Source of the DNA: JAVJSD01 sp040219575
GTDB lineage: Bacteria > Planctomycetota > Planctomycetia > Pirellulales > Pirellulaceae
Direction of reading: 5' to 3'
DNA length: 64,000 bases
Assembly: GCA_040219575.1 (NCBI GenBank)
Contig: JAVJSD010000120.1
Span: forward strand, 62,001 to 126,000
In this document: positions 56,250-64,000 of the stretch, piece after piece
Layout of the letters: the number at the start of each line of letters is the position of its first letter
Position numbering within the stretch: the stretch's first letter is position 1
Made by a program: the position numbers and the translations under genes
Notes under the pieces: generated by a model
Database searches by the model: none
Told to the model about the DNA's origin: nothing
The model's input: the letters and a program-made list of their open reading frames with translations, nothing else

Positions 56250-56600
56250 GTGGCGACCAACTTTAGCGACCTGCTGGAAACGTTCGAGAATCAGTTTCCC
56301 GAGCGCGATTATGTGATCGAGATCGTCTGCCCGGAGTTCACCTCCGTCTGTCCCAAGACGGGCCAGCCGGACTTCGGCGTGCTGACGTTCACGTATACGC
56401 CCGACAAGCGATGCGTCGAACTGAAGAGCCTGAAGCTGTACCTGCAGCAGTTTCGCAACGAGGGCATTTTCTACGAGAACGCGACGAACTCCATCCTCAA
56501 CGATCTGGCGGCGAAGCTGTCGCCGCGGCGGATGAAGCTGGAGGCGAAGTTCACGCCGCGGGGCGGGATCACGACCACCGTCACGGTCGAGCACCCTTGA
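56250..56600 (+). CDS. queF: NADPH-dependent 7-cyano-7-deazaguanine reductase
   Basis: The 116-residue enzyme reduces preQ0 to preQ1 in queuosine synthesis. It has the nucleophile region CPEFTSVCPKTGQPDFG and the signature ELKSLKLYLQQFRNEGIFYENATN, characteristic of short (YkvM-type) QueF. The GTG at 56250 has GGAGG 6 bp upstream; an alternative GTG lies four codons earlier. It is divergent from queE, so both may share a control region. Confidence 0.95.
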   Translation: MATNFSDLLETFENQFPERDYVIEIVCPEFTSVCPKTGQPDFGVLTFTYTPDKRCVELKSLKLYLQQFRNEGIFYENATNSILNDLAAKLSPRRMKLEAKFTPRGGITTTVTVEHP

Positions 56601-56607
56601 GCTGGCC

Positions 56608-56816
56608 GTAGCATGGCCGCCCTCGGCCGTGAATCCAGCCTTGCCCGCTCGACAACTCGCTCGGCCACGAAGTCGCCGCACAATTCCTGGCTGCCGAACG
56701 GTCGTGCTTGAACCTTCAGAAGTCTCACGACTTCTGCTACGCAATTGCTTGAACCCTCAGAAGTCTCACGACTGCTACGCCAATTGAACCTTCAGAAGTC
56801 TCACGACTTCTGCTAC
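56608..56816. repeat. Mixed cluster of one CATGGCCG-family and three CAGAAGTC-family hairpins
   Basis: A forward CATGGCCG unit lies at 56608-56635, 8 bp after the queF stop. Inverted CAGAAGTC units lie at 56717-56740, 56758-56778 (3 bp deleted, so its stem is broken) and 56793-56816. Confidence 0.9.
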
Positions 56817-56863
56817 TCGAATTGCTCCGTTGGACAGAGCGGCGGGGACGCCAGGGGCTCGTG

Positions 56864-57364
56864 CTACTTGGTGGGGAACGACTCGAGGGCGCGGCGGGCG
56901 AGTTGCGATAGGCGTGGATCCGAGTCTTCGGCGCAGGCCCTCAGAGCGTCGCTGGCGGGGAGCGCGGCCGCGCCGATCTCTCCCAGCGCCCAGGCGGCGC
57001 GCTGCCGCACCGACGCGTGCGGGGATCGCTCCAGCGGGCCGATCAACGCCGCCACCGAAGGCGCCGCGTCGCCGCCGAGTCGGCCCAGCAATGTGGCGGC
57101 CCAATACGCGGTGCTTTCCAGCGGAGAAGCGAGCAATTCACCGATCCGCTGCTGGTCGTCGGCGTGCGGAGCCCCCAATCCTTCCAGCGCCGACACCGCC
57201 CACTCCGCCACGGTCTCGTCGGAGTCGCCGGTCGCCACGACCAACGCCACGGCGGCGTCTTGGGCGGTGCTGGCCTGCTGGGCGAGTTGCTCGGCGGCCG
57301 CCGCGCGAACGGCCGCATCGGTCGCCGTCAGATCTTGAATCAGAGATTTCACGCGGTTGGCCAT
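56864..57364 (-). CDS. HEAT-repeat protein
   Basis: The 166-residue protein is made of about four HEAT repeats (DAAVRAAAAEQLAQQAS; DETVAEWAVSALEGLG; ESTAYWAATLLGRLG; HASVRQRAAWALGEIGAAALPASDAL; DPRLSQLARRALESF), without signal or membrane helix. Such solenoids usually bind proteins. It is upstream of the fba gene on the other side of a 69-bp gap, and is transcribed after it on the minus strand. Confidence 0.85.
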   Translation of the reverse strand: MANRVKSLIQDLTATDAAVRAAAAEQLAQQASTAQDAAVALVVATGDSDETVAEWAVSALEGLGAPHADDQQRIGELLASPLESTAYWAATLLGRLGGDAAPSVAALIGPLERSPHASVRQRAAWALGEIGAAALPASDALRACAEDSDPRLSQLARRALESFPTK

Positions 57365-57433
57365 GCTCGCGTCGCCCCCGTGTCGGTTGAGAACGGTTTG
57401 TACGACGGACGTCGAAGTCCCGTCGCGCTCGCG

Positions 57434-58450
57434 TCACGAAGCCGCCACCAGCCGCATCTTGCTGGCGTGGCCGGCCTGACCGAAGGCGGTCATCCGGGCG
57501 ACGCACACCTGCTTCATCGCGTCGCGGGCCGGCTTGAGGTAGTCGCGGGGATCGAACTTTTCGGGCGACTGGGACAGCACCTTGCGGATGGCCCCGGTGA
57601 TCGCCAGGCGGTTGTCGGTATCGACGTTGATCTTCCGCACGCCGTGCTTGATGCCGCGCTGGATTTCCTCGACCGGCACGCCCCAGGTTTGTTTGATGGC
57701 GCCGCCGTACTGGTTGATGATGTCCTGCAACTCCTGCGGCACCGAGCTACTGCCGTGCATCACCAGGTGGCAATTGGGCAGGCGGCGGTGGATCTCCTCG
57801 ATGCGATCCATGGCCAGCACTTCGCCATCGGGCTTGCGGGTGAACTTGTAGGCCCCGTGGCTGGTGCCGATGGCGACCGCCAGCGCGTCCACGCCGGTCT
57901 CCGCCACGAAACGCTCGGCCTCGTCCGGATCGGTCAGAAGTTGATCGTGCGACAGCTTCCCCTCGGCGCCGTGGCCGTCTTCCTTGTCGCCCATGCCGGT
58001 TTCCAACGAGCCCAGGCAGCCGAGTTCGCCCTCGACCGAAACGCCGCGGGCGTGGGCCAGCTTCACCACCTCGGCCGTGACGGCGACGTTGTACTCATAG
58101 TCGGCCGGCGTCTTGCCGTCGTCCTTCAGCGAACCGTCCATCATGACCGACGTGAAGCCGTTATCGATGGCGCTCTGGCAGGTCTCGACGCTGTTGCCGT
58201 GGTCCTGGTGCATGCAGACGGGGATGTGCGGGTAGAGTTCGACGGCGGCCAGCATCAAGTGCCGCAGGTAGGCGTCTTGCGAGTATTTGCGTGCGCCGCG
58301 CGACGCCTGAATGATGACGGGCGAATCGGTCTCGTCGGCCGCCTCCATGATCGACTGAATCTGCTCCATGTTGTTGACGTTGAACGCGGCGACGCCGTAG
58401 TCGTTCTCGGCAGCATGGTCGAGCAGAACGCGAAGGGGTACCAACGACAT
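57434..58450 (-). CDS. fba: Fructose-bisphosphate aldolase, class II
   Basis: The 338-residue glycolytic enzyme starts at an ATG with AGGAG upstream. It has the catalytic and zinc motif VCMHQDHGNSVE, GFTSVMMDGS, the EGELGCLGSLETGMGDKEDGHGAEG loop, AIGTSHGAYKF with a zinc histidine and MHGSSSVPQELQ. This marks the class IIA/B type with a bound divalent metal. A longer open frame upstream has no conserved sequence. Confidence 0.96.
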   Translation of the reverse strand: MSLVPLRVLLDHAAENDYGVAAFNVNNMEQIQSIMEAADETDSPVIIQASRGARKYSQDAYLRHLMLAAVELYPHIPVCMHQDHGNSVETCQSAIDNGFTSVMMDGSLKDDGKTPADYEYNVAVTAEVVKLAHARGVSVEGELGCLGSLETGMGDKEDGHGAEGKLSHDQLLTDPDEAERFVAETGVDALAVAIGTSHGAYKFTRKPDGEVLAMDRIEEIHRRLPNCHLVMHGSSSVPQELQDIINQYGGAIKQTWGVPVEEIQRGIKHGVRKINVDTDNRLAITGAIRKVLSQSPEKFDPRDYLKPARDAMKQVCVARMTAFGQAGHASKMRLVAAS

Positions 58451-58646
58451 GAAACAACTCCTGCACAGACGGACGCGGTGGCGGCGGCGGAAACGAAGAT
58501 TCGCCGATTTCGGCGGACAAGGCGCGATTATGGGGTGGGATGCGGCATGTCGCAATGCCCCTGCGCGGCGCGCGGCGCCTCGCTGACGCCCCCGGCGGCC
58601 CTGGACGGCCGGCCCCCCGATTCGCACCGAAAGACAGGGGGGCGAT

Positions 58647-59531
58647 TCACTCCGTTGCGGAGACGTTAGCGGCAGCGATTTCCTCAGGCAGGAAGCGATC
58701 GTCCATCTGCGTTTGCGTCAGGCGAATCAGCAGCATCCGCCGCCCGACCGTCGGTTTTTCGCCGTCGCTGAAGAAATACTGCCCTAGCCCCTTCAATTCG
58801 TTGGTGCAGGTCAGCAGCAGGGTCTGGCCCGGGGAGAGCGTGGCCTCGATCTGCAGTTCGTCGAACGACTGCCGCTGTTGCCCGGCGTCGAGCCGCAGGG
58901 CCCGATTGTCGCCGATCCAACGCTGGCGGATATCGCCGTGGTGGATCTCGGGGACCAATTCAATCCGCACGCGGCCGTCGCCCTGCGGGAAGGTGCGGGC
59001 GGCGAAGCGGCATTGCGCCTGTTGGTAGGTTTGTCCGACGATGCGGCCCTCGTCGACCCGCAGGACCGGCAGCGAGTCGAGCGTGGGCGAGGCCACGATG
59101 TCGTTGCGGTGGCCGGCCCGCATCCGCTTGCGGAGTTGCATCGTCAGTTCGTCGACCTTCGGACCGTCCGACTCCGGGTCGGTCGGCGATTTGTTGCTGT
59201 CTTGTTGTTCGAGATAGGTGCGCAGGGCGTTGGGCAGCGGATTTCCCACGAGTCCGCCGCGGAAGCCGTTGGACGCGAGTTGCCGTCGCAGTTCGGCGGG
59301 CAACTGCTGTTCGTCCACTTCCCGCCACAACTGCCTGTCGAGTTCGGCCGTGTCGGGGGGCAAATGAACGAACGTGACCTCGAGCACGACGCTGTCGCTG
59401 GAAAGCGGTGGAAGCGGCAGCCGCATCGAGGAAGATGAAGCGGACTCTTTCGTCCAGGCCGCGCAGCCCGAAACGCCGACGGCCAACAGGCCGAACACGC
59501 AGAAGAGCTGCTTTGGCAATCGGGGCGACAT
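58647..59531 (-). CDS. Lipoprotein of unknown function
   Basis: The 294-residue protein has a lipoprotein signal ending VGVSGC, a Ser/Pro linker and a soluble domain with strand-rich sequence (SDSVVLEVTFVHLPPDTAELDRQLWREVDEQQLP; ARTFPQGDGRVRIELVPEIHHGDIRQRW; LSPGQTLLLTCTNELKGLGQYFF). The latter resembles secretin- or pilus-associated periplasmic proteins of planctomycetes, but only loosely. It stands between the aldolase and zinc-finger genes with gaps of about 200 bp on each side. Confidence 0.72.
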   Translation of the reverse strand: MSPRLPKQLFCVFGLLAVGVSGCAAWTKESASSSSMRLPLPPLSSDSVVLEVTFVHLPPDTAELDRQLWREVDEQQLPAELRRQLASNGFRGGLVGNPLPNALRTYLEQQDSNKSPTDPESDGPKVDELTMQLRKRMRAGHRNDIVASPTLDSLPVLRVDEGRIVGQTYQQAQCRFAARTFPQGDGRVRIELVPEIHHGDIRQRWIGDNRALRLDAGQQRQSFDELQIEATLSPGQTLLLTCTNELKGLGQYFFSDGEKPTVGRRMLLIRLTQTQMDDRFLPEEIAAANVSATE

Positions 59532-59769
59532 CCTTGTCGTCCAGCGGGCGTAATTGGAATCCGAAGAGACAGCGATCCGACGAGCGATTGCGCCGACGGT
59601 TCGCCAGACGAGCGCAATCCCTGGAAAGTGGTCGCGAAAGGGTAGCGGAGCCCATTGGTTGCGTCAACGCGAGACCGCGGGCGATTTGCCAGCTACCACC
59701 TCCATGATAGAGAAGGCGGGTCGACTGCGAAAAATGGCGAATCGACCACCAGCCGCCGACGGCGAAATC

Positions 59770-60186
59770 TCACCGGCGGGCCGCGACGAGCAGTTGGGGC
59801 CTGCCTGGAAGTCGCTGGTCGAACGGGGCGCCGGCGGCCGCCTGCTGTTGCAACTGTTCGTTCAACTGACGGCAGCGCGGGCAGTGTTCGAGGTGGTGGG
59901 CGATCCGCTTGTTCAAATCCGAGTCGAGTTTCGCCTGGGTGTAGGCGGGAAGCAGTTCTCGAACGCGGGGGCAAGCGATGGGGGCGGGCTGCTCCGCCTG
60001 GGCGCCGCCTCCCAGCCACGAGGCCGTCAAACCGACGACGGTCAGCGCGATCAGCAGCGTGGCGGCGCCGGCGGCCGCGCGATTGGTGATCCGCCGCTGC
60101 CGGGCCGCGCGAATCTGGCCAACCATGCGCGACAATTCGCCGTCGGGGCAAGCATCCCAGTTGTCGTCGTGTTGATTCATCGTCAA
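59770..60186 (-). CDS. Membrane protein with a C-terminal zinc-finger of anti-sigma type
   Basis: The 138-residue protein has a short basic N-terminus, one membrane helix (AAAGAATLLIALTVVGLTASWLGGG, about 37-61) and a C-terminal zf-HC2-like segment CPRVRELLPAYTQAKL...HHLEHCPRCRQL with the HxxxCxxC ligands. In normal anti-sigma factors the finger is N-terminal and cytoplasmic; here the order is reversed. No sigma gene is adjacent. Two starts (60186 and 60180) are possible. Confidence 0.7.
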   Translation of the reverse strand: MTMNQHDDNWDACPDGELSRMVGQIRAARQRRITNRAAAGAATLLIALTVVGLTASWLGGGAQAEQPAPIACPRVRELLPAYTQAKLDSDLNKRIAHHLEHCPRCRQLNEQLQQQAAAGAPFDQRLPGRPQLLVAARR

Positions 60187-60289
60187 AAGTCACATCACTT
60201 CGTGCACATATGCCTTTGGGTTTAGTATCGGCAGGCGGCCGCGGCGATGTCTGTTAGCAAGCATACAAAGCCCCGACGAGGCGCCGCGT

Positions 60290-61033
60290 CTAGGTGGTTC
60301 CGTGGGCGGCGGCGGGCTGGTCGCTGACTCGCCGGGGCGGCGGCGCTTTGCGGTGGACCGCGCTGGCCAACCGATCCGCCTGCAGGATTTCGATCTTCCT
60401 GCGGCCCATCCGGATCAGCCCCTCGAGTTGCATTTCACCCAGCACCACGGTCACCGTCTCGCGGGTGCTGCCGATCACGTTGGCCAAGTCCTGGTGCGAC
60501 AGCCGAATCGTCAATTCCGTTCCGTCGCTGGTCGGCCGGCCATATTGCTCCGCCAGTTCCAGCAGTAAATGCGTCAAACGGTCGCGATTGGAGAGGAACA
60601 GCAGGTTCTTCAGGCGCTGCTCGATGCGCCGCCGTCGCAGACCGATCATCTTGGTGATTCCCAGCGAAACCTGCGGATGCTGCTGCATCAGCTGTTGCAT
60701 TTCGTCGCCGGGAATCATCACGACGGTCGAATTCTCGATGGTCTCGGCGTATTCCTCGCGCTGGCCGGCGTCGAGAATCGCCAACTCGCCGAACAGTTCC
60801 CCGGGCTCGACGAACGCCAGGATCGACTGTTTCCCGTCGGGCGTCAGGTGACAGATCTTGGCCCGGCCGGAGGTCAGCAGGAAGACGCTGTCGGCCTCTT
60901 CGGCGGGCAGATAGATGGGCGTGCGGCGGGAAAACGAGCGGGCGCGGCTATGCACCTCGAGCCGGCGCAACTGATCCGTCGTCAGTTGTTCGAACAGATT
61001 GCAGCGTTTCAGGTGCCAGAGCTTTTCCGACAT
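60290..61033 (-). CDS. Crp/Fnr-family transcriptional regulator
   Basis: The 247-residue protein has a cyclic-nucleotide-binding domain (residues about 15-130; GELFGELAILDAGQREEYAET is the phosphate-binding cassette with Arg), a long dimer helix and a winged helix-turn-helix (LSHQDLANVIGSTRETVTVVLGEMQLEGLIRMGRR). The absence of an N-terminal Cys cluster argues against an Fnr-type oxygen sensor. A perfect TATAAT (61072-61077, minus strand) lies about 40 bp upstream. Confidence 0.92.
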   Translation of the reverse strand: MSEKLWHLKRCNLFEQLTTDQLRRLEVHSRARSFSRRTPIYLPAEEADSVFLLTSGRAKICHLTPDGKQSILAFVEPGELFGELAILDAGQREEYAETIENSTVVMIPGDEMQQLMQQHPQVSLGITKMIGLRRRRIEQRLKNLLFLSNRDRLTHLLLELAEQYGRPTSDGTELTIRLSHQDLANVIGSTRETVTVVLGEMQLEGLIRMGRRKIEILQADRLASAVHRKAPPPRRVSDQPAAAHGTT

Positions 61034-61071
61034 ATCGCGGGGGCGCGGGCGAGGTTGGATGGGGGACGCTC

Positions 61072-61077
61072 ATTATA
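61072..61077 (-). promoter_or_regulatory. -10 box upstream of the Crp-type gene
   Basis: A perfect TATAAT, continuing GAG, sits on the minus strand with only a poor -35 (TGCCCA at 17 bp). The extended TATAATGAG matches the promoter at 8656. Confidence 0.42.
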
Positions 61078-61289
61078 CCGCTGAGCCGCCGTCATGGGCA
61101 GTCGGACGTCGCCAACCCGCCGTCGCCTTCCTTCGAAAGCCGCAAAACCGCCAGCATCGCTTTCAGCCCCGCGTTTTGCATGCCGATCGCCGGGGTCAGG
61201 GCGCGCGCATCGATTCGGGCATCCACATCGCCCAACCGCCGAGATATCCGGCGGCGTAGCCAAGCAGGTTCACCAGTCGGCCAAGCTAT

Positions 61290-62312
61290 TCACAATAACC
61301 GCAGCAGGAAGGGGAATTCCGCCAGCACGTGCAGCATCGCCACGGTGAAGTAGATGTTGCGCGTCGTGCTGTAGTCGGTCAAAAAGCCGCCCCACAACAG
61401 CAACATCACCACGGCCCCCAGCAGCAGCACCGCCAACAGGGCGCGGCGCCAAGCGGTCGACCGCCGCGCCAGCGGCACCTTTTCCATTTGCCACGGCCAA
61501 CTGCCGAAGGTGACCAGCGGGATCGCCAGGCACCACACGCCGTAGTGCAGCATTTCGAGGAACGTGTGCGTCGACACCAGCAGGTGCGTGTTGACGCCCC
61601 CTAGAATGCTGCCGCCAGCATGATTGGCGATCTGCGCGGTGAGGAAGTCTTCCCCAGGCAGATTCGCAACACCGGCCAATCGCCACCACAACACGCCCAA
61701 CAACAACGGCACCAGCAACAGACAACCGCGATAGACGGGCCGCAGCGAGGCGTTGCGGCGGCCGATTTCGCGGTCGAGGAACAGCAGCGCCAGCAGCGGA
61801 TGCAGATAGACGAGTCCCAGGCTCCAGCCCCACGGCCATAGCCAGGCCAGCGCCACGAGCGAGAAGGCGGCCGGCCATAACCAGGGCCAGTCGCGCGACG
61901 TCTTCTCGCGCCGCCGCATCTCGGCCAGCGCCGCCACCCACAACACGAGCGCCGTATTCCACACCGCCAGCAGAATCGCCCAGCCGCCGCGATCCAGCGC
62001 GAAGCGCTGCGCCAGCCAGGGCAGCCCGGCCATGGCCGCGGTCAGCAACGGCACGCCGATCATCGCCAGCAGGAAATAGCTCCGCAGACGACCCCACCGG
62101 GCCGGCATCCGCGTCATCAGGTAGCGGGCCTCCAGCCAATTGTGCGGCCCGGCGAACAGGAAGACGGTGGCGATCGAGAAGGCGACGGGCGTCCACCCGG
62201 CCAACAGGCACGCGCCGCCTGCGACCAGCGCAGCGGTAGCCGCGAACGCCCAGGCGGTCGTACCGACGCGCGTACGCGTGCGCGATTCCAGTTGGACGAC
62301 GGAGGCCGACAC
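61290..62312 (-). CDS. Polytopic membrane protein of unknown function
   Basis: The 340-residue protein starts at GTG (GGAG 9 bp upstream) and has about nine membrane helices, including AFAATAALVAGGACLLAGWTPVAFSIATVFLFAGPHNWLEAR and a C-terminal NIYFTVAMLHVLAEFPFLLRLL. Conserved His/Trp residues near helix ends (GPHNWLEARY, HTFLEMLHYGVW) could bind metal or haem, but no family is named. It follows a second exported protein gene 43 bp upstream and is probably in its operon. Confidence 0.75.
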   Translation of the reverse strand: MSASVVQLESRTRTRVGTTAWAFAATAALVAGGACLLAGWTPVAFSIATVFLFAGPHNWLEARYLMTRMPARWGRLRSYFLLAMIGVPLLTAAMAGLPWLAQRFALDRGGWAILLAVWNTALVLWVAALAEMRRREKTSRDWPWLWPAAFSLVALAWLWPWGWSLGLVYLHPLLALLFLDREIGRRNASLRPVYRGCLLLVPLLLGVLWWRLAGVANLPGEDFLTAQIANHAGGSILGGVNTHLLVSTHTFLEMLHYGVWCLAIPLVTFGSWPWQMEKVPLARRSTAWRRALLAVLLLGAVVMLLLWGGFLTDYSTTRNIYFTVAMLHVLAEFPFLLRLL

Positions 62313-62355
62313 GTCGCATGCTCCGGAGAGTTCTCGTGTGCTTGTTCGCTTTGCG

Positions 62356-62901
62356 CTAGGGCGCGTCGCGGCCGAGCGTCAGCACCACCGTGTCGCCCTT
62401 ATCGACGACTTCAATCACGATCTGCGACTTGCCCGGTTTTTCGGGAAAGGCGAGATCGGCCACCGCGGAGGAAGCCGCCCACAACCCCACGACGCCGGCC
62501 GCGACGGCCACGGCGCCGGCGGTCTTCAGGCTGGAGCGTTTGCCGATTCGGCGGATCACCAGGAAGCCGGCCACGACGGCCAGCGAGAGGGCGATGCCCG
62601 CCACGATGCTCTGCACCGGCAGGCCGTATCCCGAACCCTCGGACGCCCCCGTCGTCGACGCCGCCCCGGCAAGGAGATGCCGTGGGATCACGATCTTGCT
62701 GGTCTTCGCCGAGCGGTCGCGCTTCACTTGGAAATTGACGGGATCGCTGGTCAGCTTCGGCTGCGCCGGCTCCCGCGGGGGTGTTTCCGGTCGTTCGAAG
62801 GGTGGCGGAACATTCGGCAGCGCCCGGTCGGCCAACGCCGTGACGGTGAACGCGGCTAGGAAAAAACAGCCCAACAAGACGGACGCGCGGCGAATACCCA
62901 T
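62356..62901 (-). CDS. Exported protein with two membrane helices
   Basis: The 181-residue protein starts at an ATG preceded by GGGAG. It has a signal segment (SVLLGCFFLAAFTVTALA), a Pro-rich region (NVPPPFERPETPPREPAQPK), two central helices (SIVAGIALSLAVVAGFLVIRRIG and TAGAVAVAAGVVGLWAASSAVA) and a short C-terminal beta-like tail (SQIVIEVVDKGDTVVLTLG). No family is recognised. It is upstream of the polytopic membrane protein gene. Confidence 0.75.
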   Translation of the reverse strand: MGIRRASVLLGCFFLAAFTVTALADRALPNVPPPFERPETPPREPAQPKLTSDPVNFQVKRDRSAKTSKIVIPRHLLAGAASTTGASEGSGYGLPVQSIVAGIALSLAVVAGFLVIRRIGKRSSLKTAGAVAVAAGVVGLWAASSAVADLAFPEKPGKSQIVIEVVDKGDTVVLTLGRDAP

Positions 62902-63459
62902 GTCGCTCCCTTTCCTGAATTCGATGCCCTGATGAACGCGGAATCTGCGTCGAGACGCCCGAAATTGTACCTCATCGAGGTGGATTCCCACCAGCAAAAC
63001 GTGAGGGAAACGCCGATCGCGGCGATTCTGCCGCGTGGGCGGACGACCTCGTTGTACGACACAAGCCCCGAGCCCGTTGGGCTCGACTTTCACCCTCCCT
63101 TGCGGGAGGGTCGGCCGCGCAGGCGGCCGGGGAGGGGTGAAGCGAGAACCGATTCTATCTCGCGACAACGTTTCCTCGCACATCCGCCCTCCCCTCGCTT
63201 CGCTCGACCCTCCCGGAGGGAGGGTGAGAAGATGAGGGCCCTGCCGTAGGAAGATGAGGGCCCTGGCGTAAGGAAGGCCTGAAGATTGGATCTACGCAAG
63301 GTTGTTGGAGTCCATGCAGACTTCTGTAGGACAACGAGGCGGACGACCCGCGGCGGAGCGACGGTGCGGCGGGACCGTGGTTCATGCCGAGGCCAGAAGC
63401 ACTTGGCCGGCGTCCGGAAGTGGATAAGATGGGGACAGTCGCCTCAGGGAGATAGCTTG
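62902..63459. other. 558-bp intergenic region with inverted and direct repeats
   Basis: Hairpins CCCTCCC/GGGAGGG at 63091-63108 and a related inverted block at 63189-63222 face each other, a group also seen at 8925. A 22-bp direct duplication of GAAGATGAGGGCCCTG-type sequence lies at 63229-63273. A weak promoter (TTGGCC at 63403, TAAGAT at 63425, 16 bp apart) precedes the next gene. No coding sequence is seen. Confidence 0.55.
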
Positions 63460-64000
63460 ATGGAAATCACACTCAATCGCAGAGAGTTCGCCGCCGGCAG
63501 CGCCGCACTGGTCGCGGGCTTGATGCTCAGCGGCGATCGGCAGGCCCTCGCCGAAGAACGCGCGCTGACGGAGAAGCGGTTGGTCCTGCTGGGGATCAAC
63601 GCGCTGGCCAGGGCGCCGGAGTTGAACTACTTCACCGACGGCCACCGCGGCGCCGCCATGATCTCGGCCCACATGATGTGCGTCGACAACAAATTCGACG
63701 ACGCCGCCGCCGCCCGCATCGTCGAACTGTTCGATCTCAACTGGGCGCCTTCAAAACTGTGCCAGCCGTTTCCGGCCGGCGATCCGGTGAAGGATGCAAC
63801 CGAAAAGGTCGGCAAAGCGCTGGCCGAGGGAGGCGGGGTCCTGCGGCAGGTCGGCCACGACGCGATCTTCGCTATGCACGCCATCAAGGGATTTCGCATG
63901 TTGCCCGAGACCGCGACCCCGGAGCGCGTCGACGGCGTCTGCAACTTGATTCGCGCCTTCACGCCGTGGCGCGATGTGGAGCCCGATGCGTCGATCCAGC
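63460..64000 (+). CDS. Tat-exported protein, 3'-truncated by the window
   Basis: The frame opens at ATG 63460 (GGGAG 9 bp upstream) and runs to the window end, 180 codons. It starts MEITLNRREFAAGSAALVAGLMLSG, a twin-arginine signal with RREF and a hydrophobic core. The remainder (LTEKRLVLLGINALARAPELNYFTDGHRGAAMISAHMMC) is rich in helices and shows no cofactor motif so far. Tat export suggests folding with a cofactor before transport, but the family is not recognised from this part. Confidence 0.75.
   Translation, partial: MEITLNRREFAAGSAALVAGLMLSGDRQALAEERALTEKRLVLLGINALARAPELNYFTDGHRGAAMISAHMMCVDNKFDDAAAARIVELFDLNWAPSKLCQPFPAGDPVKDATEKVGKALAEGGGVLRQVGHDAIFAMHAIKGFRMLPETATPERVDGVCNLIRAFTPWRDVEPDASIQ

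Noticed and set aside
56160..56744. 195-codon extension upstream of queE
   Set aside because: It is antisense to queF and contains repeat hairpins; QueE sequence starts at 56159.

Overview
The window is about 64 kb of high-GC chromosomal DNA from a planctomycete, most likely a Pirellula-like member. The evidence is a Gly/Met-rich DUF1598-type exported protein, an ECF sigma factor overlapping a Ser/Thr kinase gene, a MoxR/DUF58/von Willebrand A cluster, a trypsin-HEAT-WD40 giant protein, a sulfatase, an OprP-type porin with an N-terminal coiled coil, and many short hairpin repeats between genes. I see no rRNA, tRNA, CRISPR array, transposase, integrase or phage gene. The window cuts a carbon-starvation transporter gene at the left edge and a Tat-exported protein gene at the right edge.

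Layout. 1-9 kb: CstA, a prenyltransferase-repeat exported protein, a fused ResB-CcsA cytochrome c assembly protein and its neighbouring lipoprotein. 9-18 kb: alpha/beta hydrolase, diguanylate cyclase, Fur-family regulator, DUF1598 protein, a solitary [2Fe-2S] molybdo-hydroxylase subunit, an HD-GYP phosphodiesterase, a MocA-like cytidylyltransferase and two coupled membrane proteins. 18-23.5 kb: small exported or membrane proteins, GNAT acetyltransferase, 7Fe ferredoxin, sigma-kinase pair, methyltransferase. 23.5-31.4 kb: one forward operon MoxR, DUF58, BatA-like, double-vWA, small membrane protein, THUMP protein. 31.4-40 kb: trypsin-WD40 protein, a degenerate membrane sulfatase-like protein, and a translationally coupled ECF sigma / anti-sigma / exported-protein module. 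40-52 kb: NadC, ComEA-like protein, porin plus Cys-rich protein, and an RND efflux system whose outer-membrane factor is divergent from the pump genes. 52-64 kb: metallo-hydrolase, sulfatase, ribosomal protein S18, QueE and QueF (divergent), HEAT protein, class II fructose-bisphosphate aldolase, lipoprotein, an orphan zinc-finger membrane protein, a Crp-type regulator and two membrane-associated genes.

Functional links: CcsBA with its lipoprotein (haem attachment); diguanylate cyclase and HD-GYP (c-di-GMP synthesis and breakdown); [2Fe-2S] subunit and MocA (molybdenum enzymes); QueE and QueF (queuosine); pump, adaptor and outer-membrane factor (efflux).

The most unusual signal is outside the genes. 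At least 24 copies of one hairpin family, plus two unrelated hairpin families, share one architecture: a GTAG tetranucleotide, an 8-bp stem and a 3-4 nt loop. That is the design of REP elements handled by RAYT (TnpA-REP) transposases. They occur singly, as inverted pairs and as a perfect 83-bp-period tandem array. The window also holds a 168-bp element with perfect 32-bp terminal inverted repeats (plus a shorter diverged copy), a 184-bp element with 24-bp inverted repeats, and many tandem repeats with units of 12, 15 or 18 bp.
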